DNA of 64,000 nt from Alphaproteobacteria bacterium HGW-Alphaproteobacteria-1 (GCA_002842985.1 PHEQ01000001.1:124001-188000); one strand, 5' to 3'; counted from the stretch's first letter, positions 16,577 to 26,481 are shown. Program-made: numbers and translations. The notes: generated by a model not told the origin, from the letters alone.

Positions 16577-18988
16577 TCAATGCGCCACGGCCCCCCGGCC
16601 TGCGTCGCCGGATTGCCGCGCGGCCTCTGCGGCGGCGGCTTCCTCGGCGGCCTCGTCCCAATCCACCGGCTCGGGCGTGCGCACCAGGGCCAGTTTCAGC
16701 ACGTCGCGCACGTGATCGACGGGGATGATCTCCAGCCCCTGTTTCACGTTGTCGGGGATCTCGGCCAGGTCCTTCTCGTTTTCGCGCGGGATGATCACCG
16801 TCTTGATCCCGCCGCGCAGCGCCGCCAGCAGCTTTTCCTTGAGGCCACCAATAGGCAGCGCGTTGCCGCGCAGCGTCACCTCACCGGTCATGGCGATATC
16901 CTTGCGAATGGGAATCCCCGTCAGCACCGAGACGATGGATGTCACCATCGCAAGGCCTGCAGACGGACCATCCTTGGGCGTCGCCCCTTCGGGAACGTGG
17001 ACGTGAATGTCCCATTTCTCGAACTTGGGCGGCTTGATCCCCAATTCCGGCGCGACCGAGCGAACGTAGCTTGACGCCGCATCAATCGATTCCTTCATCA
17101 CATCGCCCAGCTTGCCGGTGGTTTTCATCCGGCCCTTGCCCGGCAGGCGCAGCGCTTCGATGTTGAGCAACTCACCGCCCACAGAGGTATAGGCAAGCCC
17201 TGTCACGACACCGACCTGATCGCTTTCTTCCGCCAGCCCGAACTTGTATTTGCGCACGCCAAGGAAATCGTCGAGATTTTCCGGCGTGATCGTGATCGTC
17301 TTTTCCTCGCCCTTGATGATCCGCGTCACCGCCTTGCGCGCCAGCTTGGCAATCTCGCGCTCGAGGTTCCGCACCCCGGCCTCGCGGGTGTAATAGCGGA
17401 TCACATCGGTCAGCGCCGCATCGGTCAGCTCGAACTCGCCCTTCTTGAGGCCATTGTTCTTGATCTGCTTCTGCAGCAGGTGCTGCTTGGCGATCTCGCG
17501 CTTTTCATCCTCGGTATAGCCCGCCAGCGGAATGATCTCCATCCGGTCAAGGAGCGGCCCCGGCATGTTGTAGCTGTTGGCCGTGGTCAGGAACATCACG
17601 TTCGAGAGGTCATATTCCACCTCGAGGTAGTGATCGATGAAGGTCGAGTTCTGTTCAGGATCGAGCACTTCAAGCATCGCCGACGCCGGATCACCCCGGA
17701 AATCCTGCCCCATCTTGTCGATTTCATCGAGCAGGATGAGCGGATTGGTGGTCTTGGCCTTCTTCAGCGCCTGAATGATCTTGCCCGGCATCGAGCCGAT
17801 ATAGGTCCGCCGGTGGCCGCGAATCTCGCTCTCGTCACGCACACCGCCCAGCGAAATCCGGATGAATTCGCGCCCCGTGGCCCGCGCCACAGACTTGCCG
17901 AGGCTGGTCTTGCCCACGCCCGGAGGGCCGACAAGGCACATGATCGGACCTTTCAGCTTTTGGCTGCGCTGCTGCACCGCGAGATACTCGACGATCCGCT
18001 CCTTGACCTTGTCCAGCCCATAGTGATCGGCATCCAGCACTTCTTGCGCCTTGTGCAGGTCCTTCTTGGTGCGGCTTTTCACGCCCCATGGAATGCTCAG
18101 CATCCAGTCGAGGTAATTGCGCACCACCGTGGCCTCGGCGCTCATCGGGCTCATGCTCTTGAGCTTTTTCAGCTCGGCCTGCGCCTTCTCGGACGCCTCC
18201 TTGCTCAGCTTGGTGGCATTGATGCGCGCTTCCAGCTCGGCGATCTCGCCTGCGCCCTCCTCGCCATCGCCAAGTTCCTTCTGAATGGCCTTCATCTGCT
18301 CATTCAGATAATATTCGCGCTGCGTGCGCTCCATCTGGCTCTTGACGCGGGTCTTGATCTTCTTCTCGACCTGCAAGACGCTCATCTCGCCCTGCATCAG
18401 GCCGTAAACCTTCTCCAGCCGCTCGCTCACGCTCAGCGTCTCCAGAAGCTCCTGCTTGCGGGCCACATCAAGGCCGAGATGACCCGATACCAGATCGGCA
18501 AGACGCGCGGCATCCTCGGCCTCGCTCACCGCCGCGAGCGCCTCGTCGGGGATGTTCTTGCGGATCTTGGCGTAACGCGCGAATTCCTCGCCCACCGTGC
18601 GCAAGAGCGCCGTCACCGTGGTCGGATCGCCGGGCATCTCGTCGAGCGCCTCGGCGCGCGCCTCGAAATAGGCGTCGTTTTCGAGATATTCGATGATCCG
18701 CACCCGGCGCACCCCCTCGACCAGCACCTTGACGGTGCCATCGGGAAGTTTCAGCAATTGCAGCACGTTGGCCAGCACGCCGACGCGAAAGATTCCATCG
18801 GCATCGGGGTCGTCATCGGCGGGATCGATCTGGCTCGACAGCAGGATCTGCTTGTCATCGGCCATCACCTCTTCCAGCGCGCGCACGGATTTCTCGCGCC
18901 CCACGAAAAGCGGGACGATCATGTGCGGAAACACCACGATATCACGCAGCGGCAGCACCGGATAGGAAGGGTTGAGAGGGTCTTGCAT
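16577..18988 (-). CDS. lon: ATP-dependent protease Lon
   Basis: Lon is the homohexameric cytoplasmic AAA+ serine protease that degrades misfolded and regulatory proteins. The 803-residue protein has the N-terminal substrate-binding domain, Walker [13 protein letters not shown], Walker [12 protein letters not shown], and the proteolytic Ser/Lys dyad in [11 protein letters not shown] and [10 protein letters not shown]. Length matches the LonA family. The C-terminal tail is Ala/Glu-rich ([14 protein letters not shown]). A heat-shock-type promoter lies upstream at 19069-19097. Confidence 0.98.
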   Translation of the reverse strand: MQDPLNPSYPVLPLRDIVVFPHMIVPLFVGREKSVRALEEVMADDKQILLSSQIDPADDDPDADGIFRVGVLANVLQLLKLPDGTVKVLVEGVRRVRIIEYLENDAYFEARAEALDEMPGDPTTVTALLRTVGEEFARYAKIRKNIPDEALAAVSEAEDAARLADLVSGHLGLDVARKQELLETLSVSERLEKVYGLMQGEMSVLQVEKKIKTRVKSQMERTQREYYLNEQMKAIQKELGDGEEGAGEIAELEARINATKLSKEASEKAQAELKKLKSMSPMSAEATVVRNYLDWMLSIPWGVKSRTKKDLHKAQEVLDADHYGLDKVKERIVEYLAVQQRSQKLKGPIMCLVGPPGVGKTSLGKSVARATGREFIRISLGGVRDESEIRGHRRTYIGSMPGKIIQALKKAKTTNPLILLDEIDKMGQDFRGDPASAMLEVLDPEQNSTFIDHYLEVEYDLSNVMFLTTANSYNMPGPLLDRMEIIPLAGYTEDEKREIAKQHLLQKQIKNNGLKKGEFELTDAALTDVIRYYTREAGVRNLEREIAKLARKAVTRIIKGEEKTITITPENLDDFLGVRKYKFGLAEESDQVGVVTGLAYTSVGGELLNIEALRLPGKGRMKTTGKLGDVMKESIDAASSYVRSVAPELGIKPPKFEKWDIHVHVPEGATPKDGPSAGLAMVTSIVSVLTGIPIRKDIAMTGEVTLRGNALPIGGLKEKLLAALRGGIKTVIIPRENEKDLAEIPDNVKQGLEIIPVDHVRDVLKLALVRTPEPVDWDEAAEEAAAAEAARQSGDAGRGAVAH

Positions 18989-19068
18989 GCTCGGTGTCCT
19001 GTTCTTGGCAAGAGGGCCCGGCCCCGGCTTCGCGGCAGCCCCGTCGCTCTCCGTTTCGCTTGTGGCTT

Positions 19069-19097
19069 ACTTGGGGCAGCGCGGGCCCCGTTTCAAC
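19069..19097 (-). promoter_or_regulatory. Sigma-32-type heat-shock promoter of lon
   Basis: On the minus strand GTTGAAA (-35) is followed after 14 bases by CCCCAAGT (-10), close to the sigma-32 pattern CTTGAAA / CCCCATNT. It lies about 80 bases before the lon ATG. Heat-shock control of lon is established in other proteobacteria. Confidence 0.6.
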
Positions 19098-19152
19098 GGC
19101 TGAGGGCCAACATGCCCGCGCGCGCACCCGGAGACAAGGCCGAATACGCGCC

Positions 19153-19644
19153 TCACTCACGCCGCCGCCGCGCGTGGTAGGCGGCGATTTCGGCTTCCAG
19201 CCGGTCGGCATAGGCGGCGCGCTCGGACGCGCTCTTGTTGGCAAGATGCGCGACAAGCGCCGCCTGCCCCATCTCGAACCGCGCGGCAAAGTCGGCACGC
19301 TGTTCGGCCAGACGTGCGGCGACCTTGCTGGCGTCAAAAGGCTCAGTCCGCAGATCGGCCACCAGCGCCGCCATGCTCTCGAGCAGCGCGCCGCGCGGCC
19401 CGCCTTGCGCGCGCATCGCATTGCGCATCCCGCGCGCGATCTCGCGGCGGTCGCCCTCGCTCAGGGCGCGGCTGAGCGGCCCACCCGCCATGTCGAGCCG
19501 CACCAGGTGGTGTGCGTGATGCGCCCCGCCATGACGCAGCCACCAGCCCGCCGCGACACCCGCCACCGCAAGGTTGAGCGCCAGCGACACCACCAGCACC
19601 ACCCGCAGCCCGGTCGAGAGACCGCCTGTCCGCTGCTCCGCCAT
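19153..19644 (-). CDS. Periplasmic heavy-metal sensor/resistor-like protein (CnrX/ZraP type)
   Basis: The 163-residue protein has one N-terminal membrane helix (about residues 12-34), a His-rich stretch just outside the membrane (HGGAHHAHHL), and a long helical region with Arg/Ala-rich heptads (RALSEGDRREIARGMRNAMR) typical of the CnrX/CpxP/ZraP 'heavy-metal resistor' fold. It is the last gene of an ECF-sigma operon and overlaps the anti-sigma-like gene as TGATG, so it probably acts as the periplasmic sensor that controls sigma release. Which metal it senses cannot be told from the sequence. Confidence 0.78.
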   Translation of the reverse strand: MAEQRTGGLSTGLRVVLVVSLALNLAVAGVAAGWWLRHGGAHHAHHLVRLDMAGGPLSRALSEGDRREIARGMRNAMRAQGGPRGALLESMAALVADLRTEPFDASKVAARLAEQRADFAARFEMGQAALVAHLANKSASERAAYADRLEAEIAAYHARRRRE

Positions 19645-19976
19645 CAGAAATCCCCCGCCAGATCGAACGCCAGTTCCGGCGCTACATCGACCAGATACGC
19701 CGCTTCCGCCGCGCCGATACCCGCCTCGGGCAGCGCCGTGCCGATCCACACGCCCGCCGCCGCGGCCGTGGCCAGCCCCGCGAGCGCGGGCCAGCCGCCG
19801 AACGCCTCGCGCAGCCGTGCCGTCAGCGGCGCGCGAGGCGCAGCAGGCTGCAACCCTTCCGCCGCGCGCAGGACCGCCGCCATCAGCGCCGGCGACGGCT
19901 CGGGCGGGGTTGCCCGTGCCGCCTCGAAAAACGCCTCGAGCCGCACATCCTCGCGTCTGTCATCGCTCATCGGCAT
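19644..19976 (-). CDS. Single-pass anti-sigma-like membrane protein
   Basis: The 110-residue protein has a cytoplasmic N-terminal part with the short helix RLEAFFEAARA, one membrane segment (about residues 62-80) and a brief periplasmic tail. The organisation and the position right after an ECF sigma gene, with overlapping coding sequences, indicate an anti-sigma factor. No zinc-binding HxxxCxxC motif is present, so it is not a ZAS-type anti-sigma. The ATG at 19976 is seven bases after GAGGAG, which decides the start. Confidence 0.72.
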   Translation of the reverse strand: MPMSDDRREDVRLEAFFEAARATPPEPSPALMAAVLRAAEGLQPAAPRAPLTARLREAFGGWPALAGLATAAAAGVWIGTALPEAGIGAAEAAYLVDVAPELAFDLAGDF

Positions 19977-20553
19977 AGCCCAACTCCTCTTTTCTCGTGC
20001 CGAGTGCCTCCGTCAGCGCGCGCCGTCCGCGCGTGGTGAGGCTCTCGACCGCCTCGATACTCGCGCCCATGATTTCGGCAATCTCGGGATTGGCCAGCCC
20101 CTCGATATGACGCAGCACCACCGCCTGCCGCTGCCGCTCGGGCAGGTCGCCGAGCGCGCCCTGCAAGGCATCGGCGCGGGTCCGCATCTGCATCCGTTCG
20201 GCCACCCCCGGCTGTGGGTCGGGCGGCTCTGGCACCGCATCAAGCGGCACAGTCCCGCCCCGCGCCCGCCGCCGCCGGTCTGTGCACAGATTGGCGGTCA
20301 CGCGGTAAAGCCACGTCGTGACCTTCGCCTCGCCCGCGCGCCACTCCGGCGCCTGCCGCCAGAGCCGCAGCATCGCCTCCTGCGCCACCTCCTCGGCCTC
20401 GGCCCGGTTGCCCAGAAGGCGATAGGCGTGGGCCAGCACGCGCGGTGTCAACCGCATCGTCAGCACCCGCGCCGCCGCCCGGTCGCCCGCAGCAAATGCC
20501 GCGAGCAGCGCCTCGTCAGGCGTGGTGTCGGGATAATCAAACGGCATGGCCAT
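19960..20553 (-). CDS. ECF-type RNA polymerase sigma factor
   Basis: The 197-residue sigma-70-family protein contains region 2 (AYRLLGNRAEAEEVAQEAMLRLW, WLYRVTANLCTDRRRR) and region 4 (LPERQRQAVVLRHIEGLANPEIAEIM with the helix-turn-helix SIEAVESLTTRGRRAL). Regions 1 and 3 are absent, as in extracytoplasmic-function sigmas. It is followed by an anti-sigma-like protein and a CnrX/ZraP-like periplasmic protein, and preceded by a His-rich EF-hand protein, 58 bases away. The set points to an envelope or metal-stress response. Confidence 0.92.
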   Translation of the reverse strand: MAMPFDYPDTTPDEALLAAFAAGDRAAARVLTMRLTPRVLAHAYRLLGNRAEAEEVAQEAMLRLWRQAPEWRAGEAKVTTWLYRVTANLCTDRRRRARGGTVPLDAVPEPPDPQPGVAERMQMRTRADALQGALGDLPERQRQAVVLRHIEGLANPEIAEIMGASIEAVESLTTRGRRALTEALGTRKEELGYADER

Positions 20554-20611
20554 CGCGCGAGGCTATCCCCGGCCCCCGCCCGCCACAAGCGGAGACGGGG
20601 CCGGGTGCGGA

Positions 20612-21193
20612 TCAGCGGTTGTAGAAGTGCTGATGGATCACGACGCCGGGTTCACCCGCGCCGTCGCCTTTTGCCGTGCCATGGCCTTTCATACCGTGGC
20701 CCTGATAGCCCTTGCCGTGCTGGTCCTTACCATGATGATCCTTGCCATGATGCCCGCGCATCCCGCCGCCATACTGGCCCATCATGTCCTGACGCATCTC
20801 GTGCATTCTGGCGAATTCCTCGGGCGAGATCGCGCCATTGCCATCGACATCGAGCCGCTCGAACATGCGCCCGGTCGGTGCCGTCTGCAGTTCCGCGACG
20901 CTTACCATGCCGTCGCCGTCGCCATCATGGCGCGCGATCATGCGATCGGCCTGCGCGGCGATCCGCGCGGTGGCGCGTTCGGTCATGCGGGCGACGATTT
21001 CGTCACGGCTGAGCTGCCCGTCGCCATCGGCATCGGCCCCCTCGAAGCGCGCAGCCATGTCCTCCATGCCCATCATGCCGTGGCCCATCATGCCTTCCGC
21101 GGTGCCTTGCTCCGTGCCTTGCGCACGCACCTCGCTCAGCACACCGAGACCGATGGCCACCGCAAGCCCTGTCATGAGAACGCCCTTTTTCAT
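20612..21193 (-). CDS. Secreted EF-hand protein with His-rich C terminus
   Basis: The 193-residue precursor has a signal peptide (MKKGVLMTGLAVAIGLGVLS...) and three EF-hand loops (DADGDGQLSRDE, DGDGDGMVSVAE, DVDGNGAISPEE). A Met/Gly/His-rich N-terminal segment (GMMGHGMMGMED) and a C-terminal histidine-rich tail with repeated HHGKD units flank them. It should bind calcium through the EF-hands and perhaps Cu, Ni or Zn through the tails. AAGGAGG is seven bases before the ATG at 21193, which favours that start over one two codons upstream. It is probably the first gene of the ECF-sigma operon. Confidence 0.85.
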   Translation of the reverse strand: MKKGVLMTGLAVAIGLGVLSEVRAQGTEQGTAEGMMGHGMMGMEDMAARFEGADADGDGQLSRDEIVARMTERATARIAAQADRMIARHDGDGDGMVSVAELQTAPTGRMFERLDVDGNGAISPEEFARMHEMRQDMMGQYGGGMRGHHGKDHHGKDQHGKGYQGHGMKGHGTAKGDGAGEPGVVIHQHFYNR

Positions 21194-21298
21194 CGTCATC
21201 CCTCCTTCGAAGTCCGCTGTGATCCTTGAAGACGCGGCGCTTTCGGCGCTGTCCAAAGGTTGATACGGCGGCCCCCGCATTTTCCGGCACTCCGAACG

Positions 21299-21331
21299 AA
21301 AAAAAACCGCCGCCCCGAGCCGGGACGGCGG
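21299..21331 (-). terminator. Rho-independent terminator of the OYE-family gene
   Basis: An 11-bp stem with one G-T pair (21307-21317 with 21321-21331, 3-base loop) is followed on the minus strand by eight T residues. It lies 23 bases after the stop of the alkene reductase gene. Confidence 0.85.
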
Positions 21332-21353
21332 CGCATCGCCGCGCTTTCGGCGC

Positions 21354-22430
21354 TCAGGCGGTCTCGAGCGAGGGATAATCGGTATAGCCCTCGGCTCCGC
21401 CGCCATAATAGGTGGCCTGATCACCCTCGCCCAGCGGTGCGTCGCGGCGCAACCGGTCCACCAGGTCGGGATTGGCGATATAGGGCCGACCAAAGGCCAC
21501 CAGATCCGCCTTGCCCTCGGCCACCCGCGTCATGGCAAGGTCGCGGTCATAACCGTTATTGGCCATGTAGACGCCCTGCCAACGGGCGCGCAGCGCATCG
21601 AAATCCCCGTCGCGCGCGCCGCCGGTATTGCCCTCGACCAGATGCAGATAGCCGAGCCCACGGCCGTTCAACCGCGCGACCACTGCGCCGAAAGTGGCGT
21701 CGGGATCGCTGTCACTGGCATCGTTGAAGCTCGACCAGGGCGAGAGCCGAAGCCCGATGCGCTCCGGCTCCCAGATCGTCGCCAGCCCGTCGAGCACCTC
21801 CAGAAGCAGGCGCATCCGGTTTTCCACCGGGCCGCCATAGGCGTCCTCGCGCCGGTTCGGCCCGTCCTTGAGGAACTGATCGAGCAGATAGCCATTGGCG
21901 GCATGAAGCTCGATCCCGTCAAAGCCCGCGTCCCTGGCACACCGCGCCGCGTGGACGTAATCGGCCACGATGCGCGGCATCTCGTCCAGCCGCAGCGCCC
22001 GCGGCGCGGAGGTATCCACGAACCCCTCGCGCGTGACGGTCTGCGCCTTGGCCGCGATCTCCGAAGGGGCCACCGGCGCCTGTCCGCCGGGTTGCAACGA
22101 GACATGGCTGATGCGCCCGACATGCCAAAGCTGCACGACGATGCGTCCACCCTCCGCATGAACCGCATCCGTCACCTGCCGCCAGGCCGCGACCTGGCCG
22201 GGCGTATGGATGCCGGGCGTGCCGACATAGCCCTTGCCCTCGGGGCTGATCTGCGTGGCCTCGGTGATGATGAGCCCCGCGCTCGCGCGCTGCGCGTAAT
22301 ACTCGGCCTGCATCGGGCCGACCTCGCCGGTCACGTCATCGGCGCGGTTGCGCGTGAGAGGGGCCATGACGATCCGGTTGGGCAGATCGAGCCCACCCAT
22401 CTGTAGCGGCGAAAAGAGCGTGTCTGACAT
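21354..22430 (-). CDS. nemA: Old-yellow-enzyme family alkene / N-ethylmaleimide reductase
   Basis: The 358-residue FMN-dependent TIM barrel is expected to reduce activated C=C bonds with NAD(P)H. Family motifs include NRIVMAPLTRNRA, QLWHVGRIS, the substrate-binding HAANGYLLDQFLKDGPNRR, and the FMN-phosphate segment LVAFGRPYIANPDLV. The symbol follows E. coli NemA by overall pattern. The true substrate is unknown. It is a single-gene unit with its own terminator. The start MSDTLFSPLQ was chosen because the upstream extension is not OYE-like. Confidence 0.88.
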   Translation of the reverse strand: MSDTLFSPLQMGGLDLPNRIVMAPLTRNRADDVTGEVGPMQAEYYAQRASAGLIITEATQISPEGKGYVGTPGIHTPGQVAAWRQVTDAVHAEGGRIVVQLWHVGRISHVSLQPGGQAPVAPSEIAAKAQTVTREGFVDTSAPRALRLDEMPRIVADYVHAARCARDAGFDGIELHAANGYLLDQFLKDGPNRREDAYGGPVENRMRLLLEVLDGLATIWEPERIGLRLSPWSSFNDASDSDPDATFGAVVARLNGRGLGYLHLVEGNTGGARDGDFDALRARWQGVYMANNGYDRDLAMTRVAEGKADLVAFGRPYIANPDLVDRLRRDAPLGEGDQATYYGGGAEGYTDYPSLETA

Positions 22431-22549
22431 GGTGCGGTTCCTTGTTGCCCTGTGCATCACCCTCAAGCTAGGGCCGGGCGCGGCCACCACCAAGGCCGTG
22501 CCCTGCGCCCCTGTCCACAGCCACCTCGGCAACGGCGCACACCCCCGGC

Positions 22550-23674
22550 TCAGAGCGGAGGGATATCGCCTTCGGCGCGGGCGGCGTGGAACTCCGCCTC
22601 CCAGGCGGCAAAGCGCCCCGCCGCGACAGCCGCGCGCATGCCCGCCATGATTTCCTGATAATAATGCAGGTTGTGCCAGGTCAGCAGCATCCCGGCGATC
22701 ATCTCTCCGGCACGGTAGACATGGTGCAGATAGGCGCGGCTATAGCCCCGGCAGGCGGGGCAGGTGCAGGCCTCGTCCAAGGGACGCGGGTCGTCGGCAT
22801 GGCGGGCGTTCTTCAGGTTGACCTGCCCCCGGCGCGTCCAGGCCTGCCCGGTCCGGCCAGAGCGCGACGGCAGCACGCAATCCATCATGTCCACCCCGCG
22901 CTTGACCGCGCCCACGATATCGTCGGGCTTGCCCACCCCCATGAGGTAACGCGGTCGGTCCTCGGGCAAGAGATCGCAGGCGTAATCGAGCACCGAAAAC
23001 ATCGCCTCTTGCCCTTCGCCCACGGCCAGCCCGCCGATCGCATAGCCGTCAAAGCCGATGGCGCGCAGCGCCGTCGCGCTCTCTTCGCGCAACTCCTGCG
23101 TCACGCCGCCCTGCATGATCCCGAAGAGCGCGTGTCCGGGCCGGTCCCCGAACGCCGCCTTCGAGCGTTCGGCCCACCGCATCGAGAGCCGCATGGCGCG
23201 CGCCACCTCCGCATCAGTGGCGGGCAGCGCCGGGCATTCATCGAAACACATCACGATGTCCGAGCCCAGAAGCCGCTGAATTTCCATCGAGCGTTCGGGC
23301 GTGAGCATGTGGCGCGATCCGTCCACATGGCTCTGAAAGCGCACGCCCTCCTCGCTCAGCTTGCGCAAGCCGGCAAGGCTCATCACCTGGAAACCACCCG
23401 AATCCGTCAGGATCGGCCGCTCCCAGTTCATGAAGCGGTGCAGTCCGCCCAGCCGCGCCACCCTCTCGGCGCCCGGGCGCAGCATCAGGTGATAGGTATT
23501 GCCCAGAAGGATATCCGCCCCCGTGGCCGCCACGCTCTCGGGCAGCATCCCCTTGACGGTGGCCGCCGTGCCCACGGGCATGAAGGCGGGCGTGCGGATC
23601 TGCCCGCGCGGCGTGGTGATCGCCCCCGTCCGCGCCGCCCCGTCGCGCGCAGCCACCTGAAATCCAAATCCCAT
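22550..23674 (-). CDS. tgt: tRNA-guanine transglycosylase
   Basis: Tgt exchanges G34 of tRNAs with GUN anticodons for the queuosine precursor preQ1. The 374-residue length matches the E. coli enzyme. The catalytic Asp regions ([26 protein letters not shown]) and the zinc site ([16 protein letters not shown]) are present in order. A GAGGG ribosome-binding site precedes the ATG at 23674. It is a single gene, divergent from the SPFH gene. Confidence 0.97.
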   Translation of the reverse strand: MGFGFQVAARDGAARTGAITTPRGQIRTPAFMPVGTAATVKGMLPESVAATGADILLGNTYHLMLRPGAERVARLGGLHRFMNWERPILTDSGGFQVMSLAGLRKLSEEGVRFQSHVDGSRHMLTPERSMEIQRLLGSDIVMCFDECPALPATDAEVARAMRLSMRWAERSKAAFGDRPGHALFGIMQGGVTQELREESATALRAIGFDGYAIGGLAVGEGQEAMFSVLDYACDLLPEDRPRYLMGVGKPDDIVGAVKRGVDMMDCVLPSRSGRTGQAWTRRGQVNLKNARHADDPRPLDEACTCPACRGYSRAYLHHVYRAGEMIAGMLLTWHNLHYYQEIMAGMRAAVAAGRFAAWEAEFHAARAEGDIPPL

Positions 23675-23764
23675 CGCCCGACCCTCTTTTCGGCTTTTGC
23701 CCCCCCATAAAGGCGTTTACCCTGACGCGGAATACCCCTTGCCACGACATTCAAAGGCCAGACC

Positions 23765-24655
23765 ATGACCGAAGACATGATTTTCGAGCTGATTTCCGCC
23801 AATATCCTGTGGGTCCTGATTGCGATCTTCGGGCTGCTGATCATCACGCGCGGCCTCCAGATCGTGCCGCAATCCGAACAATACGTGGTCGAACGCTTCG
23901 GCAAGCTGCACAAGGTGCTTGGCCCCGGCATAAACCTGATCGTGCCCTTTCTCGACCGGGTGGCGCATCGCATATCGATTCTCGAACGCCAGTTGCCCAA
24001 CGCGAGCCAGGACGCGATCACGCGCGACAACGTGCTGGTGCAGGTGGAAACCTCGGTGTTCTACCGCATCCTGCAACCCGAAAAGACCGTCTACCGCATC
24101 CGCGAGGTGGACGGCGCCATCGCCACCACCGTCGCGGGCATCGTGCGCGCCGAGATCGGCAAGATGGACCTCGACGAGGTGCAGTCCAACCGCTCGCAAC
24201 TGATCACCACGATCAAGTCGCTGGTGGAGGACGCGGTCGATGACTGGGGCATCGAGGTGACCCGCGCCGAGATCCTCGACGTCAATCTCGATCAGGCCAC
24301 CCGTGCGGCCATGCTGCAACAGCTCAACGCCGAGCGCGCCCGCCGCGCGCAGGTGACCGAGGCCGAGGGCACCAAACGCGCGGTCGAATTGCAGGCCGAT
24401 GCCGAGCTTTACGCCGCCGAGCAACAGGCCAAGGCCCGCCGCATCGCCGCCGATGCCGAGGCCTATGCCACCACCGTCGTGGCCCAGGCCATCGCCGAGA
24501 ACGGGCTTGCGGCGGCGCAATACCAGGTGGCGCTCAAGCAGGTCGAGGCGCTTGACGCCATGGCGCGCGGTTCGGGCAACCAGACCATCGTGCTGCCCGC
24601 CAATGCCGTCGAAGCCTTCGGCAACGCCTTCCAGATGCTCAAGGGGCGCGGGTGA
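23765..24655 (+). CDS. SPFH/Band-7 (stomatin/paraslipin-like) membrane protein
   Basis: The 296-residue protein has one N-terminal membrane helix (residues 12-30), an SPFH domain (QYVVERFGKLHKVLGPGINLIVPF; TRDNVLVQVETSVFYRI) and a C-terminal coiled coil rich in Ala/Glu/Arg (residues about 180-240). These proteins form oligomeric membrane microdomain scaffolds, like QmcA. The gene overlaps nfeD as TGATG, a standard pairing in which NfeD associates with the SPFH partner. Confidence 0.92.
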   Translation: MTEDMIFELISANILWVLIAIFGLLIITRGLQIVPQSEQYVVERFGKLHKVLGPGINLIVPFLDRVAHRISILERQLPNASQDAITRDNVLVQVETSVFYRILQPEKTVYRIREVDGAIATTVAGIVRAEIGKMDLDEVQSNRSQLITTIKSLVEDAVDDWGIEVTRAEILDVNLDQATRAAMLQQLNAERARRAQVTEAEGTKRAVELQADAELYAAEQQAKARRIAADAEAYATTVVAQAIAENGLAAAQYQVALKQVEALDAMARGSGNQTIVLPANAVEAFGNAFQMLKGRG

Positions 24656-24927
24656 TGGGCGTGCTCTGGCAATTGTGGTGGGTCTGGGCGGCGGCGGCGC
24701 TGGTGCTGGCCATTCTCGAAACCGTGCTGCCGGGGTTCGTGCTGCTGGGCTTTGCCGCCGGCGCCGCGCTGGTGGCGGTGCTTGTGCTCTTGCCGCTCGA
24801 TCTGGGGCTGTCGGCGCTGCTGGCGATCTTCGCGGTCTTCTCTCTCGGGGCGTGGATCGGGCTGCGCCGCGCCTTTCGCCGCCCCGATGACCAGACCCGC
24901 GTGATCCGTGAGGACATCAACAAGTAG
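24655..24927 (+). CDS. NfeD family membrane protein (short form)
   Basis: The 90-residue protein has an N-terminal pair of membrane helices and a short cytoplasmic tail. It lacks the protease domain of long NfeD proteins, and the OB-fold part is truncated or minimal. The ATG at 24655 overlaps the stop of the SPFH gene. A GTG one codon earlier is also possible. It is expected to act with the SPFH protein in the membrane. Confidence 0.85.
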   Translation: MGVLWQLWWVWAAAALVLAILETVLPGFVLLGFAAGAALVAVLVLLPLDLGLSALLAIFAVFSLGAWIGLRRAFRRPDDQTRVIREDINK

Positions 24928-24999
24928 GACAGCCCTTGAAGCCGCGGTCGCATCGCGGATAAGAGCCGCGCGCATCCCAGTCAGCAAGGACCACGGCCC

Positions 25000-26403
25000 A
25001 TGACCGAAGATACCGCGCCCCAGCCCCTGCAATTCGGCTGGGAGGAATGGATCGCGCTGCCCGATCTGGGGGTGCCCGCGATCAAGGCCAAGGTCGATAC
25101 CGGCGCGCGCACTTCGGCGCTCCATGCCTTCGACATCGAGACCTTCGGGCCGGCCGCGCGCCCCAAGGTGCGCTTTACCGTCCACCCGATTCCCGGGCGC
25201 GACGATCTGGTGATCCCCTGCTCGGCCCCGATCATCGACCGCCGCGAGGTGGCCTCGTCCAACGGCGAACGCGAATTGCGCTACGTGATCCAGAGCACGC
25301 TGTCGGTGAATGGCGATCAATGGCCGATCGAGATCACCCTCACCAACCGATCGACCATGGCCTCGCGCATGCTGCTCGGGCGGCAGGCGCTCAAGGATCA
25401 CATCTCCATCGTCGCCACGGATCGTTTTTTGCAACCCGAACTCAGCTATGACGTTTACCACACCTCGAAAATGCGCAGCGCCCAACCCAAGCGCGCGCTG
25501 CGGATCTGCGTGCTCAGCCGCGAGAACAACTACTCCACCCGGCGGCTCGTCGAAGAGGGCGAGAAGCGTGGCCACACCGTCGAGGTCATCGATACCACGC
25601 GCTGTTACATGGCGATCAACGCGCTCGCCCCCGAGGTGCATTACGACGGCAAGCGCCTGCCGCGCTATGACGCGGTGATCCCGCGCATCGGCGCCTCGGT
25701 CACCGCCTATGGTGCCGCCGTGATCCGCCAGTTCGAGACCATCGGAACCTATTGCGCCAATTCCTCCGCCGGGATCATCGCCAGCCGCGACAAGCTCTAT
25801 GCGCATCAGCTGATGGCGCGCGCGCAGGTCGGGATGCCCAACACCGCCTTTGCCAATTCACCCAAGGACACCAGCAATCTGATCGGCCTCGTCGGGACCG
25901 CCCCGCTGATCGTCAAGCTGCTCGAATCGACGCAAGGCAAGGGCGTGGTGCTGGCCGAAACGAAAAAGGCCGCCGAATCCGTGATCGACGCGTTTCGCGG
26001 CCTCAAGGCGAATTTCCTCGTGCAGGATTTCGTCAAGGAAGCGGCCGGCGAGGATATCCGCTGCCTCGTCATCGGCGGCCGCGTCGTGGCCTCGATGAAA
26101 CGCACCGGGGCCGAGGGTGATTTCCGCTCCAACCTGCATCGCGGCGGATCTGCCAAATCGGTGCGAATCACCAAGACCGAGCGCGAGACCGCGATCAAGG
26201 CGGCCCGCGTGTTCGACCTCAACATGGCCGGGGTCGATCTCTTGCGCGCCGAGTCGGGGCCCAAGGTGCTCGAGGTAAACTCCTCTCCGGGTTTCGAGGG
26301 GATCGAGGGGGCCACCTCCAAGAACATCGCGGGCGCCCTCTACGAGATGATCGAGGCCCACGCCCGCCCCGCCCCGGTGCGACGGCGCAAGACCCGCGGC
26401 TGA
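25000..26403 (+). CDS. rimK: RimB-RimK fusion: retropepsin-like domain plus ATP-grasp ligase
   Basis: The 467-residue protein joins two domains. Residues 1-150 form an aspartic-protease-like RimB/'ATP-dependent zinc protease' domain, with [13 protein letters not shown] carrying the D-T-G-A motif at 33-36. Residues about 165-460 form a RimK-type ATP-grasp ligase ([69 protein letters not shown]). RimK adds glutamates to ribosomal protein S6 or similar targets, and RimB-type domains may trim or regulate it. AAGGA precedes the ATG at 25000. It stands alone, between nfeD and sufT. Confidence 0.9.
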   Translation: MTEDTAPQPLQFGWEEWIALPDLGVPAIKAKVDTGARTSALHAFDIETFGPAARPKVRFTVHPIPGRDDLVIPCSAPIIDRREVASSNGERELRYVIQSTLSVNGDQWPIEITLTNRSTMASRMLLGRQALKDHISIVATDRFLQPELSYDVYHTSKMRSAQPKRALRICVLSRENNYSTRRLVEEGEKRGHTVEVIDTTRCYMAINALAPEVHYDGKRLPRYDAVIPRIGASVTAYGAAVIRQFETIGTYCANSSAGIIASRDKLYAHQLMARAQVGMPNTAFANSPKDTSNLIGLVGTAPLIVKLLESTQGKGVVLAETKKAAESVIDAFRGLKANFLVQDFVKEAAGEDIRCLVIGGRVVASMKRTGAEGDFRSNLHRGGSAKSVRITKTERETAIKAARVFDLNMAGVDLLRAESGPKVLEVNSSPGFEGIEGATSKNIAGALYEMIEAHARPAPVRRRKTRG

Positions 26404-26435
26404 GCCGCACCGCTCGCCCCTCTGGACGTCGCGCC

Positions 26436-26450
26436 ATATAAAACTTATAT
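26436..26450. promoter_or_regulatory. Perfect AT-rich inverted repeat upstream of sufT
   Basis: ATATAA-AAC-TTATAT lies 32-46 bases before the sufT start, in an AT-rich patch. It could be an operator for an iron- or cluster-responsive regulator, or part of the promoter itself. No known box was assigned. Confidence 0.4.
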
Positions 26451-26481
26451 CTTTGGTCGGAATAAGCGCAGGACAGACAGC

